Origin: Variovorax sp. 679
Lineage (GTDB): Bacteria; Pseudomonadota; Gammaproteobacteria; Burkholderiales; Burkholderiaceae_C
Length of the DNA stretch: 64,000 nt
NCBI RefSeq assembly: GCF_003952185.1
Contig: NZ_RXFS01000005.1
Coordinates: 1 to 64,000, forward strand
Reading direction: 5' to 3'
The translations under genes were made by a program, and so were the position numbers. A model generated the notes under the pieces. The model saw nothing but the letters and a program-made list of their open reading frames with translations, had not been told where the DNA came from and did not search any database. Positions 18,154-28,587 of the stretch are shown piece after piece. Every line of letters begins with the position of its first letter. The stretch's first letter is position 1.

Positions 18154-20515
18154 GCGCCTGCTCCCACTGCTGCTTCTGTCGGGTCTGGCGTCTGTCGATG
18201 CCCAGGCCGAGAAGACTGCAGCCGGGCCGGGCTCATGGCTGGTCGCATCCGCCGCGGAAGCCGACCTCACCGGACCGGGCGGCAGCGACCTCTACCTGGA
18301 GCTGAGCCTCAACGGCAACCCACAGGGGCTGGTGCATTTCGGCCTGCGCGGCCAGGAGCTCTGGGCCAGCGCCACCACGCTGCGGCAGCTGGGCTTCATC
18401 CTGCCGGAGGGCGTGTCCGATCCCGTGCGCCTCAAGAGCCTTCCCGGGGTTCAGGTGTCGTACGACACCGCAAGGCAGAGCCTTTCGATCAATGCCTCCG
18501 ACGACGTGCTGCGCCTGCCCAGGACTGTGGTCAACACGTCGACGGTGTCCTCCCCGAAGGCCAGCGCCTCGCCCGGCCTGCTGCTCAACTACGACCTTTA
18601 CGGCACGCAGGGCCGGGGCAACAACTCCAGTCTCAACGCGCTCGCCGAAGTGCGCGCCTTCAGTGGAAGCAGCGTGTTCAGCAGCACGATGATGTCGCGC
18701 GCCTACCGTGTCGACAACGACGACTGGAAGCACGACTCGGTCCGCCTCGACACCACCTGGAGCCAGTCGTTTCCCGACGACATGCTGACGCTACGCGTGG
18801 GCGACACCACCACCGCGTCGCTTCCGTGGTCGCGGTCCACCCGGATCGGAGGCATCCAGCTGTCGCGCAATTTTTCGCTGCAACCCTATCGCACCACCAC
18901 CCCGCTGCCGGCGTTCCTGGGCTCGGCCACCCTGCCCTCGCAGGTGGAGCTCTACATCAACGGCCTGCGCCAGTACACGGGCCAGCTGCCGGCGGGGCCC
19001 TTCCAGCTCAACACGGTTCCGAGCATCAACGGTGCGGGCAATGCCCAGGTGGTGCTCACCGACGCCTTCGGCCGTGCCACGACGCTCGATTTCTCGCTGT
19101 ACGACACGCAGCGGCTGCTGCAGGAGGGCCTGTCCGACTGGTCCGTCGATCTCGGCGTGGTGCGCAAGAACTACGGCCTGCGCTCGAACGACTACGGCAG
19201 CGACCCCGCCACCACCGGTGTCTGGCGCTACGGCGTGAGCAACAGCTTCACGCTGGAGGCGCACGGCGAGGCCACCAGAGGTCTGGTCAAGGGCGGCGTC
19301 GGCGGCGCATGGCTGCTCGGGCAGAGCGGCGTGTTCACTGGCGCCGTGGCGCAGAGCAGCTATCGCGGGGAGGGAGGCTCGCTGCTCAACCTGGGCTACA
19401 GCTGGCGCGACAACCAGTTCAACTTCGCGGTCGAGGGCACGCGCACGCGCGGCGAATACCGCGACGTCGCCTCCCTGTACGGCAGCGCGCCGCCGCGCGG
19501 TTCGGGCCGGGCGTCGATCGGCTACACCACGAAGGACTTCGGCAGCTTCGGCCTGAGCTACCTCTACCTGCGCTATCCGGCGCAGGAGGCGACGCGCATG
19601 GCCAGCGTCTACTGGTTCAGGGCGATCGGAAGCAGCGCCTCGATGAACGTGAGCCTCAACCAGAACCTGGACAACCGCCGCGAACGCAGCCTCTTCGTCG
19701 GCTTTACCTGGGCGCTGGACGGCAACATCACGGCCAGCGCCGGCGTGCAGCGCGACCGCGGCCAGACCGTCTACACCGCAGACGCGCAAAGCTCCATGCC
19801 GGGCGACGGCGGCATCGGCTGGCGCGCCGGCCTGCGCCAGGGCGGCGGCCAGAACGGCGGGCAGGCCGAGATCGACTACCTGGGCCGCTACGGCCGCGCC
19901 ATGGCCGGCATCAGCGTGCTCGGCGAGAGCCGCTACGCCTACGCCGGCGCCACCGGCTCCATCGCGTTCATGGGCGGACAGCCCTTCGCGGCCCGGCGCA
20001 TCGACGACGCCTTCGCGGTGGTCTCCACCGACGGCATCGCCGGCGTGCCCGTGAGGCTGGAGAACCGGGACATCGGCACCACGGATGACAAGGGCATGCT
20101 GCTGGTGGCGCCGCTGCGCTCCTACCAGAACAACCAGCTGTCCATCGATCCGATGCAGCTGCCCGCCGACGTGAAGATCGAGCGTGTGAAGACGGTCGCC
20201 ACGCCGAGCGACCGCTCCGGCACGTTGGTGCGGTTCGGCATCACGCCGGTCAGCGCGGCCGCGCTGCTGCTGGTGGACGAGGCGGGCAAGCCCCTGCCGC
20301 TGGGCAGCCGCGTGCGCGCCAACGGGCAGGGCGGCGAGCCGGCCCTGGTCGGCTTCGACGGCGCGGTGTATCTCGAATCGCTGCAGGCCCACAACGCGCT
20401 CGACGTGCAGACGCCCGGCGGCGCCTGCCGGACCAGCTTCGACTATCGCAAGGACGGCACGGCAATCCCGCAGATCGGGCCGCTGCGCTGCACAAGGGAG
20501 GCCAGGACGCCATGA
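18104..20515 (+). CDS. csuD: Outer-membrane fimbrial usher (CsuD-like)
   Basis: This 803-residue usher forms the outer-membrane pore for pilus assembly. An N-terminal chaperone-binding domain (DLYLELSLNGNPQGLVHF), a large beta-barrel and plug (LFYDL-like LLNYDLYGTQGRGNNSS; QVELYINGLRQYTGQL) and C-terminal domains with DDKGMLLVAPLRSYQNNQL are visible. The ATG at 18104 starts a basic, then hydrophobic signal peptide and is preferred to an in-frame TTG at 18071. It overlaps the chaperone gene by 50 bp and the tip gene by 4 nt. Confidence 0.93.
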   Translation: MATRRRKRFRHFHASAERLLPLLLLSGLASVDAQAEKTAAGPGSWLVASAAEADLTGPGGSDLYLELSLNGNPQGLVHFGLRGQELWASATTLRQLGFILPEGVSDPVRLKSLPGVQVSYDTARQSLSINASDDVLRLPRTVVNTSTVSSPKASASPGLLLNYDLYGTQGRGNNSSLNALAEVRAFSGSSVFSSTMMSRAYRVDNDDWKHDSVRLDTTWSQSFPDDMLTLRVGDTTTASLPWSRSTRIGGIQLSRNFSLQPYRTTTPLPAFLGSATLPSQVELYINGLRQYTGQLPAGPFQLNTVPSINGAGNAQVVLTDAFGRATTLDFSLYDTQRLLQEGLSDWSVDLGVVRKNYGLRSNDYGSDPATTGVWRYGVSNSFTLEAHGEATRGLVKGGVGGAWLLGQSGVFTGAVAQSSYRGEGGSLLNLGYSWRDNQFNFAVEGTRTRGEYRDVASLYGSAPPRGSGRASIGYTTKDFGSFGLSYLYLRYPAQEATRMASVYWFRAIGSSASMNVSLNQNLDNRRERSLFVGFTWALDGNITASAGVQRDRGQTVYTADAQSSMPGDGGIGWRAGLRQGGGQNGGQAEIDYLGRYGRAMAGISVLGESRYAYAGATGSIAFMGGQPFAARRIDDAFAVVSTDGIAGVPVRLENRDIGTTDDKGMLLVAPLRSYQNNQLSIDPMQLPADVKIERVKTVATPSDRSGTLVRFGITPVSAAALLLVDEAGKPLPLGSRVRANGQGGEPALVGFDGAVYLESLQAHNALDVQTPGGACRTSFDYRKDGTAIPQIGPLRCTREARTP

Positions 20516-21531
20516 GTCTTCTGATCCGTACATTGCGGGCCCTGTGCCTGCCGCTGTTCTGCGCGCTGCTGTCGCTGCTCTTCGCGGGGAATGCGCAGGC
20601 CTCGATCAACTGCACCGCGTCGATGACGGCCGTGGCCTTCGGTCCGGTCGACCTGGTCGCCGGCGGCACGCCCCCGTCCGTCAACGCCACGCTGAGCTAC
20701 ACCTGCACCAAGACCGGCAACACCAACACCACCGAATACGCCAGGGTCTGCTTCAACATCGGCGACGGCAACGAAGGCCTCACGAACTTCAATCCACGCG
20801 TCATGAAGAGCGGTGCCGGCGACTCTTTGAAGTTCCAGCTCTACCAGGGGACGAGCACCACGATCTGGGGCTCGAACGGCAACGCCGCAGTGCCGAACCC
20901 GTACACGATCAACATCGCCATTCCTGCCCGGTCCACCACCTCCTCGGGAACCGCCACGATGCGCGGGGAGCTGCTTGCCCTCCAGACCACCGTGCCGCCG
21001 GGCTCGTACCAGGACAACTTCGCCGGCATCCATACCTCGATCACGCTGACGTCGAGCACGAGTGCCCCGCCGACTACCTGCGGCACGACGCTGGCGGACC
21101 AGTTCGCCTTCATCGTCAGCGCGACCATTTCCAAGAGCTGCCTGGTCACGGCCGACCCGCTGAACTTCGGCTCTGTCGTGGGCCTGCCGGGCGGGGCCAA
21201 CGTCGATCAGACCAGCACGATCAACATCACCTGCACGACGCCGACCTCCTACACGGTCGGGCTGACACCGTCCAACAACCTGACCGCCGGTGCGGGGACG
21301 ATGACGCCAACGGGAGGCGTGCCCGGCAACACCGACTCGGTGCCCTACCAGCTCTACCGCAACCCTGGCCGCACGAATGTATGGGGCAGCGTCATCGGAA
21401 CCAACACTGTCGCAGGCTCGGGCAATGGCCTGGTCCAGCCGCTGACCCTGTATGGCCGTGTCCTCGGTGCCAGCACCAACGTCCGGCCGGACAGCTACCA
21501 GGACATCGTGACGGTCACCGTGACCTACTGA
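20512..21531 (+). CDS. csuE: Pilus tip protein with two spore-coat-U domains (CsuE-like)
   Basis: This 339-residue secreted protein has a signal peptide (cleavage near AQA|SINC) and two SCPU domains, about residues 28-180 and 190-339. Each has the paired-cysteine pattern (INCTAS/YTCTKTG and KSCLVT/ITCTTP), and the last strand is DIVTVTVTY. The two-domain layout matches CsuE, the tip adhesin whose outer domain contacts surfaces. It is coupled to the usher by an ATGA overlap. A GC hairpin follows the stop (arms 21532-21539 and 21555-21562) without a T-tract. Confidence 0.9.
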   Translation: MSLLIRTLRALCLPLFCALLSLLFAGNAQASINCTASMTAVAFGPVDLVAGGTPPSVNATLSYTCTKTGNTNTTEYARVCFNIGDGNEGLTNFNPRVMKSGAGDSLKFQLYQGTSTTIWGSNGNAAVPNPYTINIAIPARSTTSSGTATMRGELLALQTTVPPGSYQDNFAGIHTSITLTSSTSAPPTTCGTTLADQFAFIVSATISKSCLVTADPLNFGSVVGLPGGANVDQTSTINITCTTPTSYTVGLTPSNNLTAGAGTMTPTGGVPGNTDSVPYQLYRNPGRTNVWGSVIGTNTVAGSGNGLVQPLTLYGRVLGASTNVRPDSYQDIVTVTVTY

Positions 21532-21638
21532 GGCCCGCCTTCCGCCCGGGTTTCGGCGGGCCCGCGGCCTTGCCGCCACGAAATGCGTGCTGGCAAATTG
21601 CGCGCAATGCGCGAAGAATCGCGCTTCAGGGAGCCTTT

Positions 21639-21661
21639 ATTTTTCCGCGACTCTGCCGATA
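21639..21661 (+). promoter_or_regulatory. Shared upstream element ending GCCGATA, copy 1
   Basis: This segment matches the one at 22229-22251 at 17 of 23 positions by eye: ATTT, then a CnCG core, then CTGCCGATA. The last bases (GCCGATAA, 21655-21662) equal the -10 box of the flagellar sigma factor FliA, but a good TAAA -35 is not evident. It lies 58 nt before the start codon at 21720. The function is inferred from the pairing with copy 2. Confidence 0.35.
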
Positions 21662-21719
21662 AGCCTGACTGGGCATCGCTCCGATGCCTCCCACCCAGGT
21701 TGCGACGAGAGGAGTTCCC

Positions 21720-22193
21720 ATGCCCGGAAACAGGCGCACTGCAGGGGCGACTGCGCTACGGTCGCCGCGAACGGTACCCCCGATGGCTGCCGTCGGCGTG
21801 CTGCTGCTCCTGTTGCCGTTGCCGCTGCAGCTCAGTTCCGCAGAGCCGATGCGCGCCACGAGCAGCGCCACGGGCCGTTTCAATCTGACGATCAACGTTC
21901 TGCCGACCTTCAAGGTGCTCGACGTCACGCCTGTGAAAGGTGGGCACGAGTACCGCGTCTGGACCAACATGGCGTCCGTGACCATCAAGGGGCGTGAGTA
22001 CCGCTTCGACAAGGTCGGGGAATCGACCTTCATGGTGCCCGGCACCGATGCCGACGGCCGCGACAGCCTTGGTGCCGTCTGGCATGGCACCACGGGTTCG
22101 ATGGCGACGATCACGGGCGGCGCTTCGTCGCAGGCCGCAACAGCCGCGGCCGGCGATGGCAGCAATGCGACGCGGGTGACAGTGACCTACTAG
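21720..22193 (+). CDS. Unrecognised exported protein, pilus-linked (paralogue 1)
   Basis: I do not recognise a family for this 157-residue protein. It has a long basic/hydrophobic N-terminus that looks like a signal peptide ending near SSAEP. A beta-rich core follows (FNLTINVLPTFKVLDV, YRVWTNMASVTIKGREYRF), then a Ser/Thr/Ala-rich tail ending RVTVTY, like the last strand of pilus subunits. There are no cysteines. The ATG at 21720 has GAGAGGAG at ideal spacing and is preferred to one at 21684. The core is shared with the next gene. Position after csuE suggests an accessory pilus or surface role (inference). Confidence 0.65.
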   Translation: MPGNRRTAGATALRSPRTVPPMAAVGVLLLLLPLPLQLSSAEPMRATSSATGRFNLTINVLPTFKVLDVTPVKGGHEYRVWTNMASVTIKGREYRFDKVGESTFMVPGTDADGRDSLGAVWHGTTGSMATITGGASSQAATAAAGDGSNATRVTVTY

Positions 22194-22228
22194 GCCGCAG
22201 GCAGGGCGCCGGCCCTGCCCAACCCTGA

Positions 22229-22251
22229 ATTTCTTCCCGTTCCTGCCGATA
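22229..22251 (+). promoter_or_regulatory. Shared upstream element ending GCCGATA, copy 2
   Basis: This is the second copy of the element described at 21639, ending GCCGATAC at 22245-22252, and 68 nt before the start codon at 22320. A CTGAA at 22225-22229 is a weak candidate for a FliA-type -35. The CGATACCCG part also occurs in the pilus operon leader at 16882-16890. Confidence 0.35.
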
Positions 22252-22319
22252 CCCGGAGGTCGGGCGCCGATGGCGCGCCCGCATCTCATGTTCTTGCGAC
22301 GGACAACGGATCGGACCTC

Positions 22320-22634
22320 ATGACGGGAAATCGGCTTCACCCGGCGCGCGCCGCCCTGGCCGCGCTGATGGTGCTCGCGCCGCTGGCGTGCGCGGCGGAG
22401 AGCAGCTTCGGCACCGGCTCCGCGACGGCACGGGTGCGCCTCGTGGTGGTCGTGCCGCCGGTGTTCCAGGTGCTGCGGGCCACGCAGACCGCAGGGGGAT
22501 ACGACTATCTGGTCTGGACCAACATGAAGTCGATCACGATCGGCGGTCGCGAATACCGCTTCGCGCGGCCTGGCGAGAACACCGTGCACGTGCCCACGGC
22601 GCCTCCCGGCGCCTGGGTCGTGCACGGTCTCTAG
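22320..22634 (+). CDS. Unrecognised small exported protein, pilus-linked (paralogue 2)
   Basis: This 104-residue protein has a signal peptide (MTGNRLHPARAALAALMVLA...CAAE) and a single beta-rich core nearly collinear with its upstream neighbour: FQVLRATQTAGGYDYLVWTN then SITIGGREYRF. It lacks the Ser/Ala tail of paralogue 1 and ends soon after the core. No known family comes to mind. The Shine-Dalgarno is weak. The tandem arrangement and shared upstream element suggest a local duplication followed by divergence. Confidence 0.6.
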   Translation: MTGNRLHPARAALAALMVLAPLACAAESSFGTGSATARVRLVVVVPPVFQVLRATQTAGGYDYLVWTNMKSITIGGREYRFARPGENTVHVPTAPPGAWVVHGL

Positions 22635-22660
22635 GCTCCTCTAGCCGCGCTCAGTCTTTT

Positions 22661-23797
22661 TCAGTCCTGGTTGCCGATCTCGGTGTTGTCAGGCGACAGG
22701 CAAAGCGCCCCCGTGCAGTTCAGCGACCGGAAGAAGATCGGCTCGTCGGGGTTGCCGAAGTAGCGCAGGCCGAGGGCCGTCTGCTCGTTCGCCTGGATGA
22801 TGTTGTTCTCGTCAAGACCGAAGTAGATGTCGTTGGCCTTGGGGAACTCGTACTCGAAGGTGCTCGCCTGCGTCACGTCCTTCATGTAGAGGAAGAAGCT
22901 CGGCCGCTTGCCGTCGGTGTCGGTCAGGAAGCGCTCCTTCAGCAGGCGGTAGCCCAGCGCGCCCTGTTCGCGGATCTGTTTCGGGACGTCGGGGAAGTCG
23001 CCGCCGACCACGCTCAGCGGGCTGATCACTGCCTTCATCTCGTAGCGCGCGGAACTGCTCAGGTCCCTGATGAAGAAGTACGCGCTCTCGTTGTTGATGG
23101 TGCTGGGCGCGAACCACGGCCTGAAGCCGTTGGCGCCTTGCGCGTTGGCCGCGTTCAGCATGTCTTCCTTGGTGTTGGGGATCGGGATGGAGTTGTAGTC
23201 GTAGGTGGCCGACGAGCCCATGTCCTTGCGATAGAGCACGCCGAAAACGGGATTGCTGTTCGGCGGCGGCAGGATCTTCAGCTGCGGCATCAGCTGCACG
23301 AAGACCTTGCCTTGCGCGCCCTGGTCCTTCATCTGCTGCAGCAGCCGCGGCAGCAGGTCGCGCTTCAGGATGTCGAGCTCGATCGTCTTGTACTCGTAGG
23401 TATAGGTCGTGTCGACGTCCTTCACCACCATGAATTTGTCCTGCAGCCGCACGATGTTGCCGCCGAGGGTGCCTTCGACATAGCGATAGCCCGCGGCGCC
23501 TTCGCGGTTCAGCAGCGCGATGTAGTCGTCGTAGCGCTTCTCGGCCGGATCGACGTCCGGATCGCGGTCCTGCTCGAAGGTCACGTACTTGTAGTGGGCG
23601 TTGATGGGCGTCGGATTGGTGCCGGGGCCGGGTTCTTCAGGTGGCGGCTCCTTTGGCGGCGGCTCCTTCGGCGGCGGGGGGATCTGGCTGAAGAGCCCCG
23701 GGTCGAAGCCGCTGCCACCGCCACCGCCTCCACCACCACCACCGCACGCCACCAGTGCCGCCGTCGCGAGCGCGGCAAAGAACAATCTCGTTTTCAT
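22661..23797 (-). CDS. Poly-glycine lipoprotein with internal repeats
   Basis: This 378-residue predicted lipoprotein has signal and lipobox LVAC (C18), a run of ten glycines, then a Pro/Glu/Lys linker (residues 39-60). The rest is repetitive. A helix-like module (REGAAGYRYVEG 98-109, DQGAQGKVF, AQGANGFRPW, EQGALGYRLLKE, EQTALGLRYFG) alternates with a strand module (KDVDTTYTYEYK, KDMGSSATYDYN, RDLSSSARYEMK, KDVTQASTFEYEF). The GAxGYR modules resemble the GAEGWELV pattern of DUF4177 domains. The Shine-Dalgarno AGGAG is good. Function is unknown; it is probably surface or periplasm exposed. Confidence 0.75.
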   Translation of the reverse strand: MKTRLFFAALATAALVACGGGGGGGGGGSGFDPGLFSQIPPPPKEPPPKEPPPEEPGPGTNPTPINAHYKYVTFEQDRDPDVDPAEKRYDDYIALLNREGAAGYRYVEGTLGGNIVRLQDKFMVVKDVDTTYTYEYKTIELDILKRDLLPRLLQQMKDQGAQGKVFVQLMPQLKILPPPNSNPVFGVLYRKDMGSSATYDYNSIPIPNTKEDMLNAANAQGANGFRPWFAPSTINNESAYFFIRDLSSSARYEMKAVISPLSVVGGDFPDVPKQIREQGALGYRLLKERFLTDTDGKRPSFFLYMKDVTQASTFEYEFPKANDIYFGLDENNIIQANEQTALGLRYFGNPDEPIFFRSLNCTGALCLSPDNTEIGNQD

Positions 23798-23997
23798 GAT
23801 CCTCTACTCCTGTTTGTTCGTGATTCGCCGCCGCAAGAAAAAAGAGGGCGGGCGGCGAAGCGAGCGAAGGTAGGCGCGCAGGCACGCCCAACACAGTGCA
23901 GAAAGTCACTGCGTTGCAGGAAGCTCAAAGAACGCGGGAGAAAGTTAGAACGAAAGAATTGAACCCGGCGCGGGGGCTCGCGTTCAGGCGCCGAAGC
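23798..23997. other. Intergenic region without gene
   Basis: This 200-bp gap between the poly-glycine lipoprotein start and the TetR stop holds a short inverted repeat CAGTG/CACTG (23894-23911) and A/G-rich sequence but no supported gene. It should contain the lipoprotein promoter on the minus strand; I cannot place a convincing -35/-10 pair. Confidence 0.5.
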
Positions 23998-25905
<1,908 letters not shown>

Positions 25906-25943
25906 TCTCCCTTGGGGTGCATTTGGTGCCCTTGCTGAGCCAG

Positions 25944-25981
25944 GCCGCAGCGGTGAAAGCCGCTGCGGCTTTTTCTTTTTT
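25944..25981 (+). terminator. Intrinsic terminator of ansB
   Basis: A perfect 10-bp stem (GCCGCAGCGG / CCGCTGCGGC) with loop TGAAAG is followed by a T-rich tract (TTTTTCTTTTTTC). It lies 38 nt after the asparaginase stop and before the convergent PAP2 gene. Confidence 0.9.
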
Positions 25982-25986
25982 CTTCC

Positions 25987-26805
25987 CTATCGGAGGCTTG
26001 TTCCGCGATGGTGCCGCGCGTACTCGATGCTCGCGATGCAGATCGCCAGCCATGCCGCGCCCGAGCACAGCCCCGCGAGCACGTCGCTCGGAAAGTGCGC
26101 CCGCACGAAGATGCGGCTGCAGGCCACGGTGACGATCACGGCGGCGGCCGCCATCACCGAGGGCACCCGCCAGCGCGGCGGCAGCATGCGCACCCCCAGG
26201 TAGCCCAGCATGCCGTAGAGCACCATCGAGCCCGAACTGTGGCCGCTCGGAAAGGAATAGCCCGAGACCTGCGCGAAGCCGAAGTCGTGCACCGGCCGCG
26301 CGCGCTCGAAGATGTGCTTGAGCACGTGGTTCAGCACCGCATTGCCGACCGTGGCCGCGACCCAGCCGGCCGCGAAGCCGCGATGCCCGCGCAGCCACAG
26401 CGCCACTGCCACGCCCGTGCACAGCAGCACCACCGTGATCGGGTCGGCCAGGTGGGTGATCCACGAGAACACCTCGCGGACCCCTGGCGGCGTGTGGGCG
26501 CCCACGGCGTGGCTGATCGTCTCGTCCAGCAGGCCCATCGGCCGGCCCTGGCCCAGGCCTTCCGCCACTTCGGCGAACCCCCAGGCCAGCGCGATCACCG
26601 ATGCCGCGCCGATGGCCAGTCCGCCGAACAGCAGCCCGGCGCCCGGTTCGGGCTGCGCCGAGTGCCGGCGCCGCAGGTGCTCGAAGCCCCAGGCCGCGAC
26701 GCCGGCGACCACGGTCAGCACGAGGAGAAGAACCAGGAATCCGGGCCAGGCCTGGGCGCCGATGCGCTCTCCCAGGGCGATCAATGCGGCATGGTCAACG
26801 GGCAT
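25987..26805 (-). CDS. PAP2-family membrane phosphatase
   Basis: This 272-residue multi-pass membrane protein carries the three acid-phosphatase motifs: KHIFERARP (motif 1), PSGHSSGS (motif 2) and SRIFVRAHFPSD (motif 3, with catalytic His). Family members dephosphorylate undecaprenyl pyrophosphate, phosphatidic acid or lipid A phosphates at the periplasmic face; which one cannot be told here. The N-terminal half has extra hydrophobic segments. It converges on ansB and diverges from glyQ. Confidence 0.88.
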   Translation of the reverse strand: MPVDHAALIALGERIGAQAWPGFLVLLLVLTVVAGVAAWGFEHLRRRHSAQPEPGAGLLFGGLAIGAASVIALAWGFAEVAEGLGQGRPMGLLDETISHAVGAHTPPGVREVFSWITHLADPITVVLLCTGVAVALWLRGHRGFAAGWVAATVGNAVLNHVLKHIFERARPVHDFGFAQVSGYSFPSGHSSGSMVLYGMLGYLGVRMLPPRWRVPSVMAAAAVIVTVACSRIFVRAHFPSDVLAGLCSGAAWLAICIASIEYARHHRGTSLR

Positions 26806-26933
26806 GAGCGGAGCGTTCGGGCGGCAAGGGCAGTCGAGTCACGGTGTACCGGGGAGAGGGAGGCCGGGGGAAGCTGGGGATCGGGGGAAAGGGCGACAGC
26901 ATAGCGGCCCGTTCCTGACCGCCCGCTGCCTCG

Positions 26934-26939
26934 TAAAAT
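26934..26939 (+). promoter_or_regulatory. Candidate -10 box for glyQ
   Basis: TAAAAT lies about 60 nt before the glyQ start in the 193-bp divergent gap; a TTCCTG 16 nt upstream is a weak -35. It is offered only as the best-looking site in this gap. Confidence 0.3.
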
Positions 26940-26998
26940 AGCCGGTTCGTTGCGCCGCGGGTTCTTCTCCCGCCGGGCGGCCGCCTTCACGCAGATCC

Positions 26999-27922
<924 letters not shown>

Positions 27923-27937
27923 AGCACCTCTCGTCCC

Positions 27938-28489
27938 ATGCCCACCGTCTTCACCCACGTCGCCGTCCCGGTCTGCGCAGCCATTGCGCTGGGCACGCGG
28001 CGCGTGCCGGTCGCGGCGCTGCTGGCGGGCATGCTCGCTTCCATCGTGCCCGACTTCGACGGCCTGGCCTTCAAGCTCGGCATCGCCTACGGCGGCATGT
28101 CGGGGCACCGCGGCTTCACGCACACGCTGGTGTTCGCGCTGCTGCTGGGCCTTGCCGGCTGGTGGCTCGCGCAGTACTGGGGCATGCGCCGGGCGGCCGG
28201 CTGGGCGTGGATCTCGCTGTGCACCGTGTCGCATCCGCTGCTGGACATGCTGACCAACGGCGGCATCGGCATCGCCTTCTTCTGGCCCTTCAGCGACGTG
28301 CGCTATTTCAGCCCGTGGCGACCCATCGAGGTGTCGCCGATCGCGCTGAAGAAGTTCTTCTCGCCGCGCGGCGCGCAGGTGCTGTTCAACGAGATGCTCA
28401 CCGTGTGGGCTCCGTTGCTGCTGGCTTCGTTGGCCGTGCTCGTCGCGCGCCGCAATGTGGAGCGGCGCGATGGCGCCGTCGCCGCATGA
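27938..28489 (+). CDS. DUF457/YdjM-type inner-membrane hydrolase-like protein
   Basis: This 183-residue protein has four to five hydrophobic segments and the conserved metal-binding-like residues of the family (HVAVP near the start, IVPDFDG, GHRGFTHTLVFA, SHPLLDMLTNGG). Relatives such as YdjM are annotated as inner-membrane metal-dependent hydrolases, with no established substrate; E. coli YdjM is SOS-induced. It starts 16 nt after glyQ and is probably co-transcribed with glyQ and glyS. Confidence 0.85.
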   Translation: MPTVFTHVAVPVCAAIALGTRRVPVAALLAGMLASIVPDFDGLAFKLGIAYGGMSGHRGFTHTLVFALLLGLAGWWLAQYWGMRRAAGWAWISLCTVSHPLLDMLTNGGIGIAFFWPFSDVRYFSPWRPIEVSPIALKKFFSPRGAQVLFNEMLTVWAPLLLASLAVLVARRNVERRDGAVAA

Positions 28490-28587
28490 ACCCGGTTCTC
28501 GTCCTTTCTTTCCCTTCCACGGCGCAGCTTCGCTGCGTGCCCGTGGCCGGTGCCGCTCGCGGCCCATTTCCTCCTACTCTCTGAGCC

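Noticed and set aside
21532..21562. A GC hairpin after csuE considered as an intrinsic terminator.
   Set aside because: There is no T-tract after it and genes continue on the same strand; it is not listed as a terminator.
23722..23751. A simple CCACCGCC-type repeat tract suspected as a sequence error or frameshift.
   Set aside because: It encodes the ten-glycine run just after a lipobox, and the frame is intact on both sides; such tracts are common after lipoprotein cysteines.
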